A DNA stretch of 64,000 nucleotides from Cladopsammia gracilis (GCA_022457155.1 JAJGOT010000438.1:277001-341000); one strand, 5' to 3'. Counted from the stretch's first letter, positions 41,281-53,224 are shown. Numbers and translations are program-made. The notes: generated by a model not told the origin, from the sequence alone.

Positions 41281-41776
41281 CAACAACGATTTATTTTTCA
41301 AATAATAAAACAAAATATAGTAGCAACCCGCAAATAACTAGAGTTAATTGTGGCTGGTTGCCATGCATTAAACAGTTACAGAAGCTCACTATAAAATAAA
41401 TGACAACAATGATAACAATTGATAAGAAAATAAGGAATGGATAATTTATGATAATTTATGATTAGTTACAACAACAAATAAATTAATAATGGAAATAAAT
41501 ATATATATTAAGGAGAAGGGGTAATAAAATGCAGATTAAAGTCAATTAAGTGTTTTAAAATCACGAAGACTGGTACAGAGAAATTCGAGATCAACATAGA
41601 TATCCTCACTCTCCAAGACCTCCAAGGAAGGAGAATCTAGCAGTTGATCAGAAGTCACTAAGGGCTTTATTCCACTCACCCCTTCAAATATTGTGGAAAT
41701 CATGTTATCAAGAAAATTATTAATTTTCATATTCAAAATAAATAATACTTGAAATGAATTTTTATTGCCTTTTAAT

Positions 41777-41800
<24 letters not shown>
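41281..41800. other. Gap without a recognised gene, ending in (TA)n
   Basis: AT-rich with one 64-codon minus-strand ORF of no known family (41542-41736). A (TA)n run at about 41787-41808 borders the Penelope block. Confidence 0.4.
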
Positions 41801-41808
<8 letters not shown>

Positions 41809-41809
41809 A

Positions 41810-42653
41810 TAAATTTGTGTTTCGACTTTTCCTTAGTAGAGTGCTCAATACATAAAGTAGAGCGTGATAAATATTTAAAACAGGAAAAAGACTACACTTG
41901 TATCCCTACAAGCCTGTTTCGTGATTGCTCACTCTTCAGGGGATTTTATTAAAGAATAAACATAACCATCGCTTATATACAAAATTTGAATGCTCGGATG
42001 TTTAGTTGTTACATAGCAACGCTTTGTTACGGTGACGGCAAGAAGATACAAGTTCGTTACGTTTATTAAGTGATGACAGGTCAGGGCGGCAAATGATTAA
42101 GAATTTTTCCTTAAGACAGAGATTACATCTTTTGCTTGAGCTGCTATATGAGGAGCTATTAGAAATTATACGCCATGAGATAGAATGTTCGATGTTGTTG
42201 TCTTTAAGTGACCAGATGTGCTTGCTAAGTTCGGTGGAGTTTCTGTGTTTTGCGTGACGAAATGATGAAGTGTGGTTTCTATATCTTGTCTTGAAGTCGT
42301 TTTCCGTAAGTCCGATGTATGATTGGGAAGTGTTGTTGTCGGTTCGCGTGACGTTAGCTTGATAGATGACAGATGATTGAAGGCAGTTTCCGTTTAGGGG
42401 GCATAAGCTCTTTTGACGGCAGTTGCATGATTTGGTGTGAGTAGTGTTATTTGCGGTATTATCAGTGACTTTGGATGAATTTAGAACACGTTTGTTGTGA
42501 TTGTCAATAATTTGTTTGGTGTTATTCATGCAGCTGTAACTGATCTTGACGGTGTTTCGATTGAAGATTTTTCTGAGGTCGTTGTCTTTGGGAAAGTGTT
42601 TGTCTACTAAAGCAAGGAATCTGTGACCGATGTTTGTGCTGACGTATTTGCTG
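41810..42653 (-). mobile_element. Penelope-like element, 3' part with GIY-YIG nuclease (inverted arm 1)
   Basis: The minus-strand ORF 42697-42002 reads STNIGHRFLALVDKHFPKDN, ISYSCMNNTKQIIDNHN, CNCRQKSLCPLNGNC and SYIGLTENDFKTRYRNH, then ELSKHIWSLKD. This is the RT-to-GIY-YIG segment of Penelope-like retroelements; the nuclease cuts target DNA for priming. It is almost identical to the plus-strand copy at 42971-43622, including the 3' UTR (TCCCCTGAAGAGTGAGCAAT in inverse). It starts abruptly at CAGCAAA near 42653. Confidence 0.85.
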
Positions 42654-43622
42654 ATCGTTAACTTCTTAGATGTCACCTTCAACCTAAACAACAGCACCTT
42701 TCAACCCTTCACAAAACCTAATACCGCACTTCTTTATGTCCACCGTGAGAGTAATCATCCACCCACAACCACAAAGAACATTCCCAACAACATCAACAGA
42801 CGGCTGTCATCCCTTTCATCGGACAAGGCATCATTCGACCAAGCTGCGCCACCATACCAAAAAGCACTAGACGAAAGTGGATACAACTACACTCTACACT
42901 ACGAACCGATCACGACCCCTAATCGCAGAAACAGACAACGTAACAACATCCTTTGGTATAACCCCCCGTTCAGCAAAAACGTCAGCACAAACATCGGTCA
43001 CAGATTCCTTGCTTTAGTAGACAAACACTTTCCCAAAGACAACGACCTCAGAAAAATCTTCAATCGAAACACCGTCAAGATCAGTTACAGCTGCATGAAT
43101 AACACCAAACAAATTATTGACAATCACAACAAACGTGTTCTAAATTCATCCAAAGTCACTGATAATACCGCAAATAACACTACTCACACCAAATCATGCA
43201 ACTGCCGTCAAAAGAGCTTATGCCCCCTAAACGGAAACTGCCTTCAATCATCTGTCATCTATCAAGCTAACGTCACGCGAACCGACAACAACACTTCCCA
43301 ATCATACATCGGACTTACGGAAAACGACTTCAAGACAAGATATAGAAACCACACTTCATCATTTCGTCACGCAAAACACAGAAACTCCACCGAACTTAGC
43401 AAGCACATCTGGTCACTTAAAGACAACAACATCGAACATTCTATCTCATGGCGTATAATTTCTAATAGCTCCTCATATAGCAGCTCAAGCAAAAGATGTA
43501 ATCTCTGTCTTAAGGAAAAATTCTTAATCATTTGCCGCCCTGACCTGTCATCACTTAATAAACGTAACGAACTTGTATCTTCTTGCCGTCACCGTAACAA
43601 AGCGTTGCTATGTAACAACTAA
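42654..43622 (+). CDS. Penelope-like element ORF: RT C-terminus plus GIY-YIG (inverted arm 2)
   Basis: A 330-codon open frame runs 42630-43622; its first eight or so codons come from the inverted arm. In order: VNFLDVTFNLNNS and ESNHPPTTTKNIP (RT thumb, residues 11-52), ILWYNPPFSKNVSTNIGH (107-124), the zinc-finger-like CNCRQKSLCPLNGNC (190-204), IYQANV...SYIGLTE (GIY-YIG core, 210-231), RYRNH, ELSKHIW (255-261), and CNLCLKEK to the end. The RT catalytic domain with its YxDD motif is missing at the 5' end, so this is a 5'-truncated but otherwise open copy. Its 3' UTR runs to the (TA)n at 43754-43788. Confidence 0.85.
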   Translation: MVNFLDVTFNLNNSTFQPFTKPNTALLYVHRESNHPPTTTKNIPNNINRRLSSLSSDKASFDQAAPPYQKALDESGYNYTLHYEPITTPNRRNRQRNNILWYNPPFSKNVSTNIGHRFLALVDKHFPKDNDLRKIFNRNTVKISYSCMNNTKQIIDNHNKRVLNSSKVTDNTANNTTHTKSCNCRQKSLCPLNGNCLQSSVIYQANVTRTDNNTSQSYIGLTENDFKTRYRNHTSSFRHAKHRNSTELSKHIWSLKDNNIEHSISWRIISNSSSYSSSSKRCNLCLKEKFLIICRPDLSSLNKRNELVSSCRHRNKALLCNN

Positions 43623-43750
43623 ACATCCGAGCATTCAAATTTTGTATATAAGCGATGGTTATGTTTATTCTTTAATAAAATCCCCTGAAGAGTGAGCAAT
43701 CACGAAACAGGCTTGTAGGGATACAAGTGTAGTCTTTTTCCTGTTTTAAA

Positions 43751-43789
<39 letters not shown>

Positions 43790-43799
43790 TTTGACAGTT

Positions 43800-44385
43800 C
43801 AGTTGAATGCATTTCAAAAAGCACTCAACTCTAATTCATTAGAGGAGCAAAGACAAATTCATTGAATGCAGATCAGACTTCAGAAGATCTTCATTCGTTT
43901 AATGCTACAGCTCTGTTTCGTACGGTCAAAAGATGACCATGCTCATCAGGCAATTTAACAATTGACCCATACATTTCAAAACTGGTGGTTATAAGCATTT
44001 AACACGTTGCTATGCAATATATAAACAAAGTGAACTACAAGGTATATAAATAGATGCAACAAGATACAAAAGCGAAATGAGGGGTTGCATTACTATGTGA
44101 CAGCTACATTATCATGGAGTTCTTGAGTATAAATCTGTTCCTGTGGGGGCACGAACTTGCTATTTCGTTGCGTTTGTTAAGGCTACATAATTCTTTTTGA
44201 CAGATTATAAAAAATTTTTCACTCAGGCAGAGGTTACATTTTTTGCTAATATTATTATATGGTTTACATTTTCTTAGTATCCTCCATTTCACATTGAAGG
44301 GTTTCTTTGCAATTTTGAGGGTCCAAATGTGCTTTGATAGTTCAGTCTTGTTTCTTTTCTTGTGGTTTCGGAAGGATGCTGTGTG
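43800..44385 (-). pseudogene. Second Penelope-like element, 3' part (inverted half)
   Basis: The minus strand reads HTASFRNHKKRNKTELSKHI, WTLKIAKKPF, VKWRILRKCKPYN, CNLCLSEKFFIIC and ends SSCPHRNRFILKNS (stop near 44104). A 3' UTR follows containing GGTCATCTTTTGACCGTACG. It begins exactly where the neighbouring plus copy breaks (RYRN). Confidence 0.75.
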
Positions 44386-44740
44386 CCAAACATGAAATCC
44401 ATCATCGTGTCAAATAACAAAACAGTCCCCTCCAATTACACATCAACCCCGGTCACGGAACCCGTGAAAGAATGCAACTGCAGACAGAAAGAACAATGCC
44501 CCCTCGAAGGACAATGCCTCACAAACAACCAAGCGACTGTCACAACCGACACTATGACTGAGACTTACATAGGACTGGCAACAAACTTCAAAGAACGATA
44601 TAGAAATCTGATGAGTGTGGTCATCTTTTGACCATACGAAACAGAGCTGAAGCATTAAATGAATTAATATCTTCTGAAGCCTGATCTGCATTCAATGAAT
44701 TTATATATTATATATATACATACATACATACATACAGACA
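44386..44740 (+). pseudogene. Second Penelope-like element, internally deleted half
   Basis: The plus strand reads MKSIIVSNNKTV, CNCRQKEQCPLEGQC, ETYIGLATNFKERYRN and then jumps directly into the 3' UTR (GGTCATCTTTTGACCATACG) and a (TA)n/(CATA)n tail. The rest of the GIY-YIG domain (HTASF onwards) is deleted here but present in inverse at 43800-44385. The head-to-head layout is the same as at 41810-43790. Confidence 0.75.
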
Positions 44741-44783
44741 CACACACACACATATACAAACATGCATGCATGCATTCATACAT
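44700..44783. repeat. TA, CATA, CA and GCAT microsatellites
   Basis: Consecutive short runs: (TA)n, (CATA)n, (CA)n, (GCAT)n and (CATA)n. Confidence 0.9.
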
Positions 44784-44784
44784 A

Positions 44785-45192
44785 CAGTCGAACCTACCTA
44801 ATACGGACACCAAAGGGACAGGCCCAAGTGTCCGCATTATAAAGGGTATCGAGTACTATAGAGGTAGGGAATGTATGATTTTGGTATCTTTGGGACCAAG
44901 TGAACTGTCCGTACTAGAGAGGTAGGTACTTATAAAGGGTATCGAGTACTATAGAGGTAGGGAATGTATGATTTTGGTATCTTTGGGACCAAGTGAACTG
45001 TCCGTACTAGAGAGGTGTCCGTATTATGGAGGTGTCCGTAAGGAGAGGTTCAACTGTATTATTATAGAGGTGTCCGTATTATAGAGGTAGGGAATGTATG
45101 AATTTTGGTATCATTCTTTGGGACCAAGTGAACTGTCCCGTACTAGAGAGGTGTCTGTATTATGGAGGTGTCCGTAAGGGGAGGTTCGACTG
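44785..45192. mobile_element. mariner/pogo-type MITE with internal tandem units
   Basis: Starts CAGTCGAACCTACC and ends GGGGAGGTTCGACTG, with TA on both sides (44783-44784 and 45193-45194). The interior repeats a unit of about 100 bases (TATAGAGGTAGGGAATGTAT, TTTGGGACCAAGTGAACTGT, GAGGTGTCCG) about three times. CAGT-type ends with TA duplication suit Tc1/mariner/pogo. No transposase is encoded. Confidence 0.75.
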
Positions 45193-45353
45193 TATAGGCA
45201 ACAATTATTTGACTTGAACTCTCCTTTTAAGGTGGCTGAACACAGTTTCACTGTACCTATGCGTTATTATTCATTGTCATTTTAAAACCACTTAGGTCTG
45301 GGCGTCCAAAATTGGTAAGTCATACGATTAAGCAACAAGCTGTATATTTTTAA

Positions 45354-45865
45354 CCCGTGAATATGCGCATGCGTAATGAACGGGTTATCGGTACCGGCGA
45401 CATGTATGCAAATGAGCACTCACTCACTCACTCACTCCTTCCATCAGCTGTAAACTTAGTGACATAATGCTTTGTTACGAATGCGTTTTGTAACAAGAAC
45501 AGCATGAATCCAGCGATAACAATAACTAAATTAGTGTAAACAAATATAAACAACAAGCTTAAAGATGTTTCGCATTTGGAGTCTTAAATGCAACTTTAAA
45601 ATCGATCTAAAAGGAATTTTCAACCGAGACACGCGTTTTGATGGGCTGCCTGTGCCAAATGTTTTTGTAACAAGTCACTCGTATGAATGATTTAAATAAT
45701 CTTGGTTATTCGGGCTGAACATTATGAAAGTGATGTACTGTATTTTTCTTTTTGCGTTTGTCAAAAATCCTTGCGTTTAATTTAAAAAAATATTGAACCG
45801 TGTCAGTGTGAAAACATGAGCTTACCGCAATATTGCGTTACGCGTTAGCATTTCTTATTCACGGG
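45354..45865. repeat. Dispersed repeat with CCGTGAATA ends, copy 1
   Basis: Begins AACCCGTGAATATGCGC and ends TTATTCACGGGTT, short inverted ends. The left 200 bases match 60907-61020 plus 61504-61600 (GAATCCAGCGATAACAATAA), with the Harbinger-type element inserted in that second copy. It includes a (CACT)n run at 45418. Confidence 0.6.
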
Positions 45866-47750
45866 TTGGCTCTTCGGAGCCTTTGATTATATTTTTGTGA
45901 GCTTTTAGGGTGTTGCCATGGCAACAGAGTGGATTGTAAATCAGCCTGCAATATTTGGTTTCGTTTATTCTCAGAAAATCTAGTCGTTAGATTTTGTCCA
46001 TCATTTGTCTCCAGTAAATTCGAAAAATATTCGCACGTTAATACTGGTCTCATGTAATTTTGACAGGGATCTTCCGTAATTTGTGGTTTAATGTTTGCAT
46101 TTTGTAAAAATCTCCTTTGTTAGATTTTAAATTTTTGATGGCAGGCGAGTTTGGCATATTAGGATTTATTATTGTGCCAAATTTAATGAAATTCTAATGA
46201 GTGGTTCTGTAGAAATCAGCATGTTTCCAAGGAAAGTGGCTTAAACATCCAGTCACAATTTTTTGGTCAACTGCGTTGACTGGGTTCTCAATCCAAAGAC
46301 AAAAACAACCAAAAGGGCAGTGTATTTCTTCATATAGCTCTAAAAATTATCTATTGATTCAAGAAACACTTTTAAAAACAAATTGTTTGATTTTAAGATG
46401 AAAAACAACACTTTCATGATCCACGCTGAGCAAAATAAAATGATTGCTGAATAGGCGCCACATTTTTTTTCTCAGATCTCTGCGTGCGCTGACTCACATA
46501 AGCAGCTGAAATTGAAGAGCGCGCATAAACCATACAAGAATTCTTCACATGCAAACTGCATCAATGAACTTACTTGATACTGTAATGTTTACATGTATCT
46601 GACAAAAAACAGGCACCAGTTTGCCAATGTATTGAGTATCTCACCCTGCGTAGGGTTGCATAATGAACTGTACATCTGGTCTGTTACAGTCAAAAGCAAT
46701 ATAATGCCCACTCTAACTGTCCACTTTTCTGATGAATCCTTAAAAATGAGCAACAATCTCAGATAACATCTGTGAGCAATTCTGCTCCACGTTCAGGGAA
46801 GGCAGTTGTACAGATTTGTCTCTGTCATGAACCGATACACAGGAAAGTGATGTGTTAGCACCTGTCATCTATTTGTGCTCAAGAGAAAGCTGCAGAAACA
46901 TCTTTTCTGTAAGGCTTGTCATCATGCATGGGTCCTCCTCAAATTTTGGCTAAGATAGAGCAGTTAAATATGACTGAGCTCTTCTTGGTCTAAAAGATAA
47001 AGACAATTTTAAATTAATACTTTTTTGCATAACAGAAAAATGTGCATATGATCATACTTTATTATTATCATTATCATATATTTTTAACCATGTCAGAAAT
47101 GAAAAGTATGAAAGGGTCACACCAGCATTATCGTGATCTGAAAAATGTGTGGCAATTTAATAGTTGTATTAACTCCCCTAAATGTCTATTTTATGTCTTG
47201 GCCAAATCGAACTTCAAGACAATTTTCAGGTATGGTAACTATAAGCGGCAACTCGATACCTCAAACTTGTGGCCTTGGTAATCGTTACCGACAACAACAG
47301 GCATAGCAACACTGCTAAAGTCATTCAAGACATTTGCTAGTTTCTCAAGACATTAAGTTTATCTTGGAAAGGTCTAGAAAATGTCTACAAGACCTTTGCT
47401 AGACCTACTGCAGACAAATTTAGACCTACATGTAGCTGCATCATGTAGTAAGGGGGCTATCTATAATTATGCCCAGCAAAGCTATATCAATGCCTGTGAA
47501 GTTTTGGGTGTAACACCTATGGTACACCACCACAGTCTATTGTGTAACAAGCTTTTCAGTACTATAGTAATCTATTCCATAACACTCTTATTCATGCTCA
47601 GTTGAGATAAGATATGGGGATAATATTGCTCAGCGGTCTAAGCCAAGCTGGAACAGCTGGAACAGCTTGGCTTAGGGTAGCAGTGTTTTATGACCCACAC
47701 GAATTTTCGGTCAGGGTGGGTGGGTGGGCCAATTTTTCCTTCACTGCTCC
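45866..47750. other. Non-genic AT-rich stretch
   Basis: Only ORFs under 85 codons without known domains. A perfect hairpin CTAAGCCAAGCTG...CAGCTTGGCTTAG lies at 47638-47675, and an (AAATC)n run at 47757-47780. Confidence 0.5.
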
Positions 47751-47874
47751 GCTGGAAATCAAATCAAATCAAATCAAATCAATTTATTTAAGTGTCAAAA
47801 ACAGGAGTCAGATTGTTTTTGGAAAGTGTTTATGAAGCAGAAAATCCGTCTTTTCTACATAATAAGCAAGTTTG

Positions 47875-48915
47875 ACACGTCAAGTTTAGTTATTAACCAA
47901 AAAAGACGCTATTTTGTTGTTATTAAGCAAGAAATGTGTTACTTTTTGCTTATTAAACAAGTAACTTTTGCTTATTAACTCAGAAAAGTGCATGTTTTGC
48001 TTATTAACTAAAAGAGGCACAACACTTTACAAACGCGACCTTCAGCCGCCATTATGGAAAAAGATATCGAGGACGAAAACGACGCAACGGATGAATAATT
48101 CTAGAAAAAAAACTATTTAGTATATGTCTTGTCTGCTAAATCCTCCCATTGGGCTAAACTAAGTCATGACTTTCTTTCTCGAGACAGAAATTTTTCAAAA
48201 GTTCGACTTCGTGGCGCTATCGACTGTGTGCGAGCTGCTCGCCGATCATTCCATGTTTATGTGTTAAAACCAAATTGAGCCTTTTTCACTGGAATTACAC
48301 CATCAAAAGAGAACTTTCAGAGGTTTTTAAATGCAGCAATAGCGAGAGATTTTTATTTTAATTAAACATAGCCCATTCGTAATTATATTCTGTGCAGAGT
48401 GCCTCGTTAAAATCCATTTGGGATGAGCTTGGTCGACAACAACGAGGTCATATTCAATCGATTCGTACGCAAAGTTCGATCGTGGTCAAAACATTTTCAT
48501 TTTCGCGTTATTTTAGAAAACAAATTTTCAAATAGAAAAGTAGAACTGTTTGATTGTTTGGAAAGGCTCCAGCTTTTACGAATAAAGGACTCGTTTGGAA
48601 TTTGATCCGACAAGCAAAATTATCGATGTATGCAAATTCAGGACAGAATTCCGTGACAGCACTGCACTTGAAGACATAAAATAGCGAAAAGGTTTACCAT
48701 AATTAATTTATTTGATTGAAACCTAGTGTAAAAACAGTGGGATTACAGAAACTTGTTTTCTTTCTCGAATTCATTTTTTTTTTTACAAACTAATATAAGT
48801 CTCGAGAAACAGTGTCAAGATAAGAGAACGGAGAATTCGTGGACTTTCTGCTTATTAAACAAGAAAGACAAGAAATGGTGTCACTTTTGTTTAATAAGCA
48901 GGTTATTCCTGCGTA
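47875..48915. repeat. Region bounded by TTGCTTATTAA words
   Basis: GCTTATTAA or its variants occur five to six times between 47890 and 48010, and again in both orientations at 48848-48910 (CTGCTTATTAAACAAG, GTTTAATAAGCAGG). The interior has a 60-codon ORF (48423-48605) of no known family. It may be a non-autonomous element with subterminal repeats. Confidence 0.4.
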
Positions 48916-50600
48916 ATAAGCATATAAGGCAGAAAATCGAAACTACGGGAAAAAAGTTTTCCACCTTCCGATGGCAAAACTCAACCAAATTTAGCGTAAC
49001 TTGTGGTACTACTGAATTGCAGCGAGAAAATGTCCTAAAATTTCTCCTTATAAAAGCTTAAGTAATTAAAACACAATTAAAAGTTTATCGATGGTAAAAC
49101 TTCTCATCTGAAGGGGTTCGGGTTTTGTCCTAAAATTCGCTGCTAAAACCTTCTATTAATATAGCCAAGTGAATCAACAGCTTCACTTTATAATTCTATC
49201 CAAGTCTGCGTGCAAGCGAAATCTACAACAGCGCGACAAAGTGACGCCGTCAATTTTCTATCAAAACATTTCCAGACTTTCTAATACTTTTCTTGGTGTG
49301 TAAAATACAATTCCCTTTTGAAATCTAGAACTGTTTCAAAGGTTGAAAGGCTCTTTAAATCAAAGAATTTTGTTTGTTATTGATCATACAACGCAAATCT
49401 CGGTTGAACTACCGGTATGCAAATTTCGATCAGGAATGAATTCGGCCGATAAAAAAAGAGCCGGTACCGAAACATTTTATTTGACGAACCTAATCTATTA
49501 AACCTGTAGAACCTTTTTGTCTCACATGAACACACAGACGACCGGGCGAACTTTGCAAAACTGCATGACCAATGCGAGTGTAAACACTTCGGCTATATAA
49601 TAAACAAGAAAGACAATGAAGGTTTTCCTCTTTAATATATTACAGTAAAACAGTTTTCATATCAAAGTTTATTAGACAAGAGTTCTCGAGAAGAGTCTTC
49701 AACATATTTACCAGTTTTTCTTTAAACAATCCATTTTTTCCCCTTCGAATTGGCGCGGCCAAAATAATTGCAGTCAGTCATGACTGATCATGACACCCCG
49801 ACCGCTCCAAATTTGCGTTGCTCCGATTTGGCTCTAAACGCCCTGATGGCAGGTTGATGGATTTGCGTGTTTGAGAACTATTTCGGGACAGCGTTTGATT
49901 TCATTACTCATTACAAATATTTTGGCGGTCGATCTGGATAGCCGGATGGTTTAAAAAACATTGTTTGTGCAATATGGGTTCTGATACTATCATAAACCAA
50001 ACTTGTGCCTACAATTCTACCGCATAAAAATATGGAATATTATTGAACTTTGCACGTGCCCTCTTGGCTCAGCAAGTACATGATTTTTTCAGTTTGCTAT
50101 ATCACGACGAGGTTGCTACAACATAATTGCAAAACAAATCATTGATGATAGCTTTACTAGCACAAGACCTGAAATAGACAGCCAAACCCGCATTGTTGTA
50201 ACGCGTAACGCAAGGAAAATTTGTCAACTTTGCTAAGGCGAGCTCATTTCATTTCTGTTAATAAACCTAGCTTAGAAACACATTTAACATTGATGGTGGT
50301 GTTTTTTTCTAACTTTCACTGCCGTTTTGAATTTATTTTATGCTTTCAAAAGTCACCAGTTTTGTTCCCGCAAAAACACAACTTTGGCGCTAAATTAAAC
50401 TTGACCTGCAAGACGACCCAAGTGCGTGCCTTTTCTCGATCGTGATTTTCGCTTTTCGCACCTTTGTTTTTAAAATCTTCAGCACTTTTATTACGACTGT
50501 TTAATCCAGTTTGCAAGCTTCACGCGAGTCGGAACTGATTTCACTTTTCGCCACGGTAAAAGGGGTTTATTATAAAGCAATTTAATTTATTTGACCTAGT
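48916..50600. other. Non-genic stretch
   Basis: No ORF over 75 codons with a recognisable domain, and no tandem array. Two short ORFs at 48753 and 50221 are Phe/Lys-rich and typical of chance frames in AT-rich DNA. Confidence 0.45.
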
Positions 50601-50621
50601 TTATCTCGCTGGAGTTTCGGA

Positions 50622-50843
50622 TGTCTACAGGTAGAATTCTTGGGCGGTTGACCAGAATTTGCCTGCAAATCGCATTGTATGGCAGTCTCGGGAATAGTAG
50701 CTGTAGTTTTCTTTATTGCACACACGAGTTCTACTTATGTATTCTCGTTAGTCTCTCTCTCCCAGTCCAGTTCCATGTGCTCGGTTTATATACAAGCTAT
50801 ACGCATCACGTGACTATACATCCAAATATGGTAGGACATTACA
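50622..50843 (-). mobile_element. LTR (minus strand) of an LTR retrotransposon
   Basis: On the minus strand the purine tract AAGATGGGGAGGGA (50844-50857) is followed by TGTAATGTCCTACC, a canonical PPT-LTR junction. Inside are TATATAAACC (50783-50793) and AATAAA (50712-50717). A TGTAGACA end lies at 50622. The length of 222 bp is short but possible. The left LTR is not in the window. Confidence 0.7.
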
Positions 50844-50858
50844 TCCCTCCCCATCTTG

Positions 50859-51140
50859 GTAGAAACAACATTAAACTACAAACCCAAAATAAAACTGAAC
50901 TGAAAACAAAACAACATGTATAATGGCCAATGTTCAGTGTTCAATAATGTTCAATGTTCAATGTCCAGTGTTCTCGTGCATTCAATGTCCAGGGTTCTTA
51001 CGTACAAATATAGTCCTTAAATCGTGCAGGTTTACGCCGTTCCCTTCTTGGGTATCTCGTTTCAACTGTAGCACTCGATGAATGAGGTGATAAAGGGGTT
51101 TCCAGCACAGCGCTAGTAGGTTGTGGTGATGAATGGATAA
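50859..51140 (-). pseudogene. Polyprotein C-terminus next to the LTR
   Basis: The minus strand just upstream of the PPT reads RRERRKPARFKDYIC, the basic tail typical of retrotransposon integrases. The rest is frameshifted, and the homology is cut near 51140 where the DIRS remnant begins. Confidence 0.45.
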
Positions 51141-51149
51141 CCGCATCCG

Positions 51150-53223
51150 GTGTTCAATGATCAGTTTTATCACAAGGATGAACAACCAAGCAACAAGCGA
51201 CCTCGTGGTCAGCAAACTATTGAAATTGAAGACAATTCCGAGGATTTGTCGCCCTGTTTAGATCGCGAGGATGAATTTACATCATCAGCTGGCCGTTGGG
51301 AAGCATCAGACGAACTGTCTGCGCTACTTCCATTGTTATTTACGAAGGAACTTTCGGCTTTTGAACGGCGAGCAATCGTGAAAGATTTCCCGCGCCCAAA
51401 TGTGGAATGCGTTTTCACTCTTAACTTAGATGCTTATCTAGGAGACTTGGTGCCTCAGTGTAAACCTCAAGATAAACCAATTAAGAAGTCCCAAGACCTC
51501 CTTTTGGATGTGTCTGGCCCTCTGGCACTGGCTTGGAACACATGACAAATGCAGACTCGCTCTCAGTTGAATTTGTCCAAGACTGCATTTCCAAAGCCTT
51601 GTTTCTGTTGGGAAATGCCAACTGTCATATGACCACATGACGCCGAAAACTAGTATTGGAAAAACTCGGTTCAAAGTTCGGTTCCCTTGCAAAAGAAAGC
51701 TTCCCTGAGGTCAAGAAAGATTTGTTTGGTCCTGGCTTGGAAGAAAAGTGTCTAAACGTGCTGAAACAGCCAAAGTAATTTCTACCGCCCTGACTAAATC
51801 ACACCAGGGATCAAGAAAGTTTTTTCAAGCCCAGCCCTTCCAAAACCCAAGGTTGAGCTTGCGAGGTTTCAGTTCAAGAGGCAGAAGTTTCAACAACCGC
51901 TCCCCTTGGAGAGGCCGTTTCAACAGCAGAGGGACCTTCAGGGGAAAACCCAACATCTCAGGTCTCTGAAGGTTTCCCAAGGTATGTCCACAAACTTAAA
52001 TGTCATAGATTCACCAATAATCGATCATCTTATTCCTTTGGGGGGTCGGTTACAAAGGTTTTTTCCCCAGTGGGAAACATTAAGTGCCGACCCTTGGGTA
52101 CTACATGTTATCCAAGGGTACCATCTCCCCCTTTTAATGACACCCTATCAAACTCGCATACCCAGTACTCATGTCTCAGAGGCTCAAGCCAGCCTGATAG
52201 ACGAGGAGGTCAAGGAAATGAAACAAAAAGGGGCAATTCACACAGTCCCTTACTGTCAATCCCAAGAAGGTTTCATTAGTTCTATTTTTCTAGTCCCAAA
52301 GAAGGGAGGAGGTCAACGCCCTGTTATCAACCTCAAAGGGCTAAATCATTTCCTCAAATACCAACACTTCAAAATGGAAGGTATCCATATGCTTCGGAAC
52401 CTTTTAAAGAAGAACGATTTTCTAGTGAAAATAGACCTTAAGGATGCCTACTTTACAATTCCCATTTGGAAAAATCATCAGAAGTATCTCAGATTCCTTT
52501 GGAGAGATACCCTTTGGGAATTTGCATGCCTTCCGTTCAGGCTGGCTTCAGCTCCTCTAGTGTTCACCAAGATACTGAGACCAGTTGTAGGTTTACTACG
52601 CAAGCAGGGAGTCAGATTAATAATTTATTTAGACGATCTCCTGATCATGGCAGAGTCTATAGAGCTGGCCAAGGCCCATGCCAGTCTAGCAGTCAACTTG
52701 CTTACCAGCCTGGGTTTTGTCATCAATCACAAAAAGTCTGTTCTCACTCCCTGTCAGCAGTTAGAATTTCTGGGTTTTGTAGTGAGTTCAGTGGCCATTA
52801 CTCTGTCATTAACCCGGGAGAAACTACCTCAGATCCGAAGAGACAGCCAGTCCTTACTGGACAACAACCCTGTCACAGTAAGGGAGCTATCTCGTTTCCT
52901 AGGGAAGTTGAACGCATCACTTCAGGCAGTTTTTCCCGCTCCCCTGAATTACCGCCACCTTCAGAGAGTACAACAGACAGCTCTCAGTCATTCTCGAGAC
53001 TACGAGGCATTAGTCCTTTTTTCCCCAGAAGCTCGGGAAGAATTGATTTGGTGGCGAGACCACCTGATAGCCTGGAATGGCAAGAGCTTGGTGTCGAATG
53101 CCCCAGATTTAATCATAGAAACAGACGCTTCAACCCTAGGTTGGGGGGCTCATATTGTGGGGACCTTCACACCGGAGGGTCTTGGTCCCAGACAGAGCGA
53201 CATAAAGCTTCAGATAAACATAG
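51150..53223 (+). pseudogene. DIRS-type retrotransposon: gag, RT and RNase H remnant
   Basis: The gag-like ORF (51150-51545) has KRPRGQQT, an acidic segment and ERRAIVKDFPRPNVECVF, then KSQDLLLDVSGPLA. Frameshifts follow to about 51770, then an Arg/Gly/Ser-rich stretch. The RT ORF (51906-53294) has FLVPKKGGGQRPVINLKGLN (residues 128-147), VKIDLKDAYFT (174-184), the catalytic IIYLDDLLIM (239-248), LGFVINHKKS, RELSRFLGKLNAS and the RNase H start ETDASTLGWGAH (405-416). The motif spacing is that of DIRS elements, which normally also encode a tyrosine recombinase. That gene, the rest of RNase H and the terminal repeats are absent. The last 22 codons of the frame are Penelope DNA read in antisense. 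Confidence 0.8.
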
Positions 53224-53224
53224 A

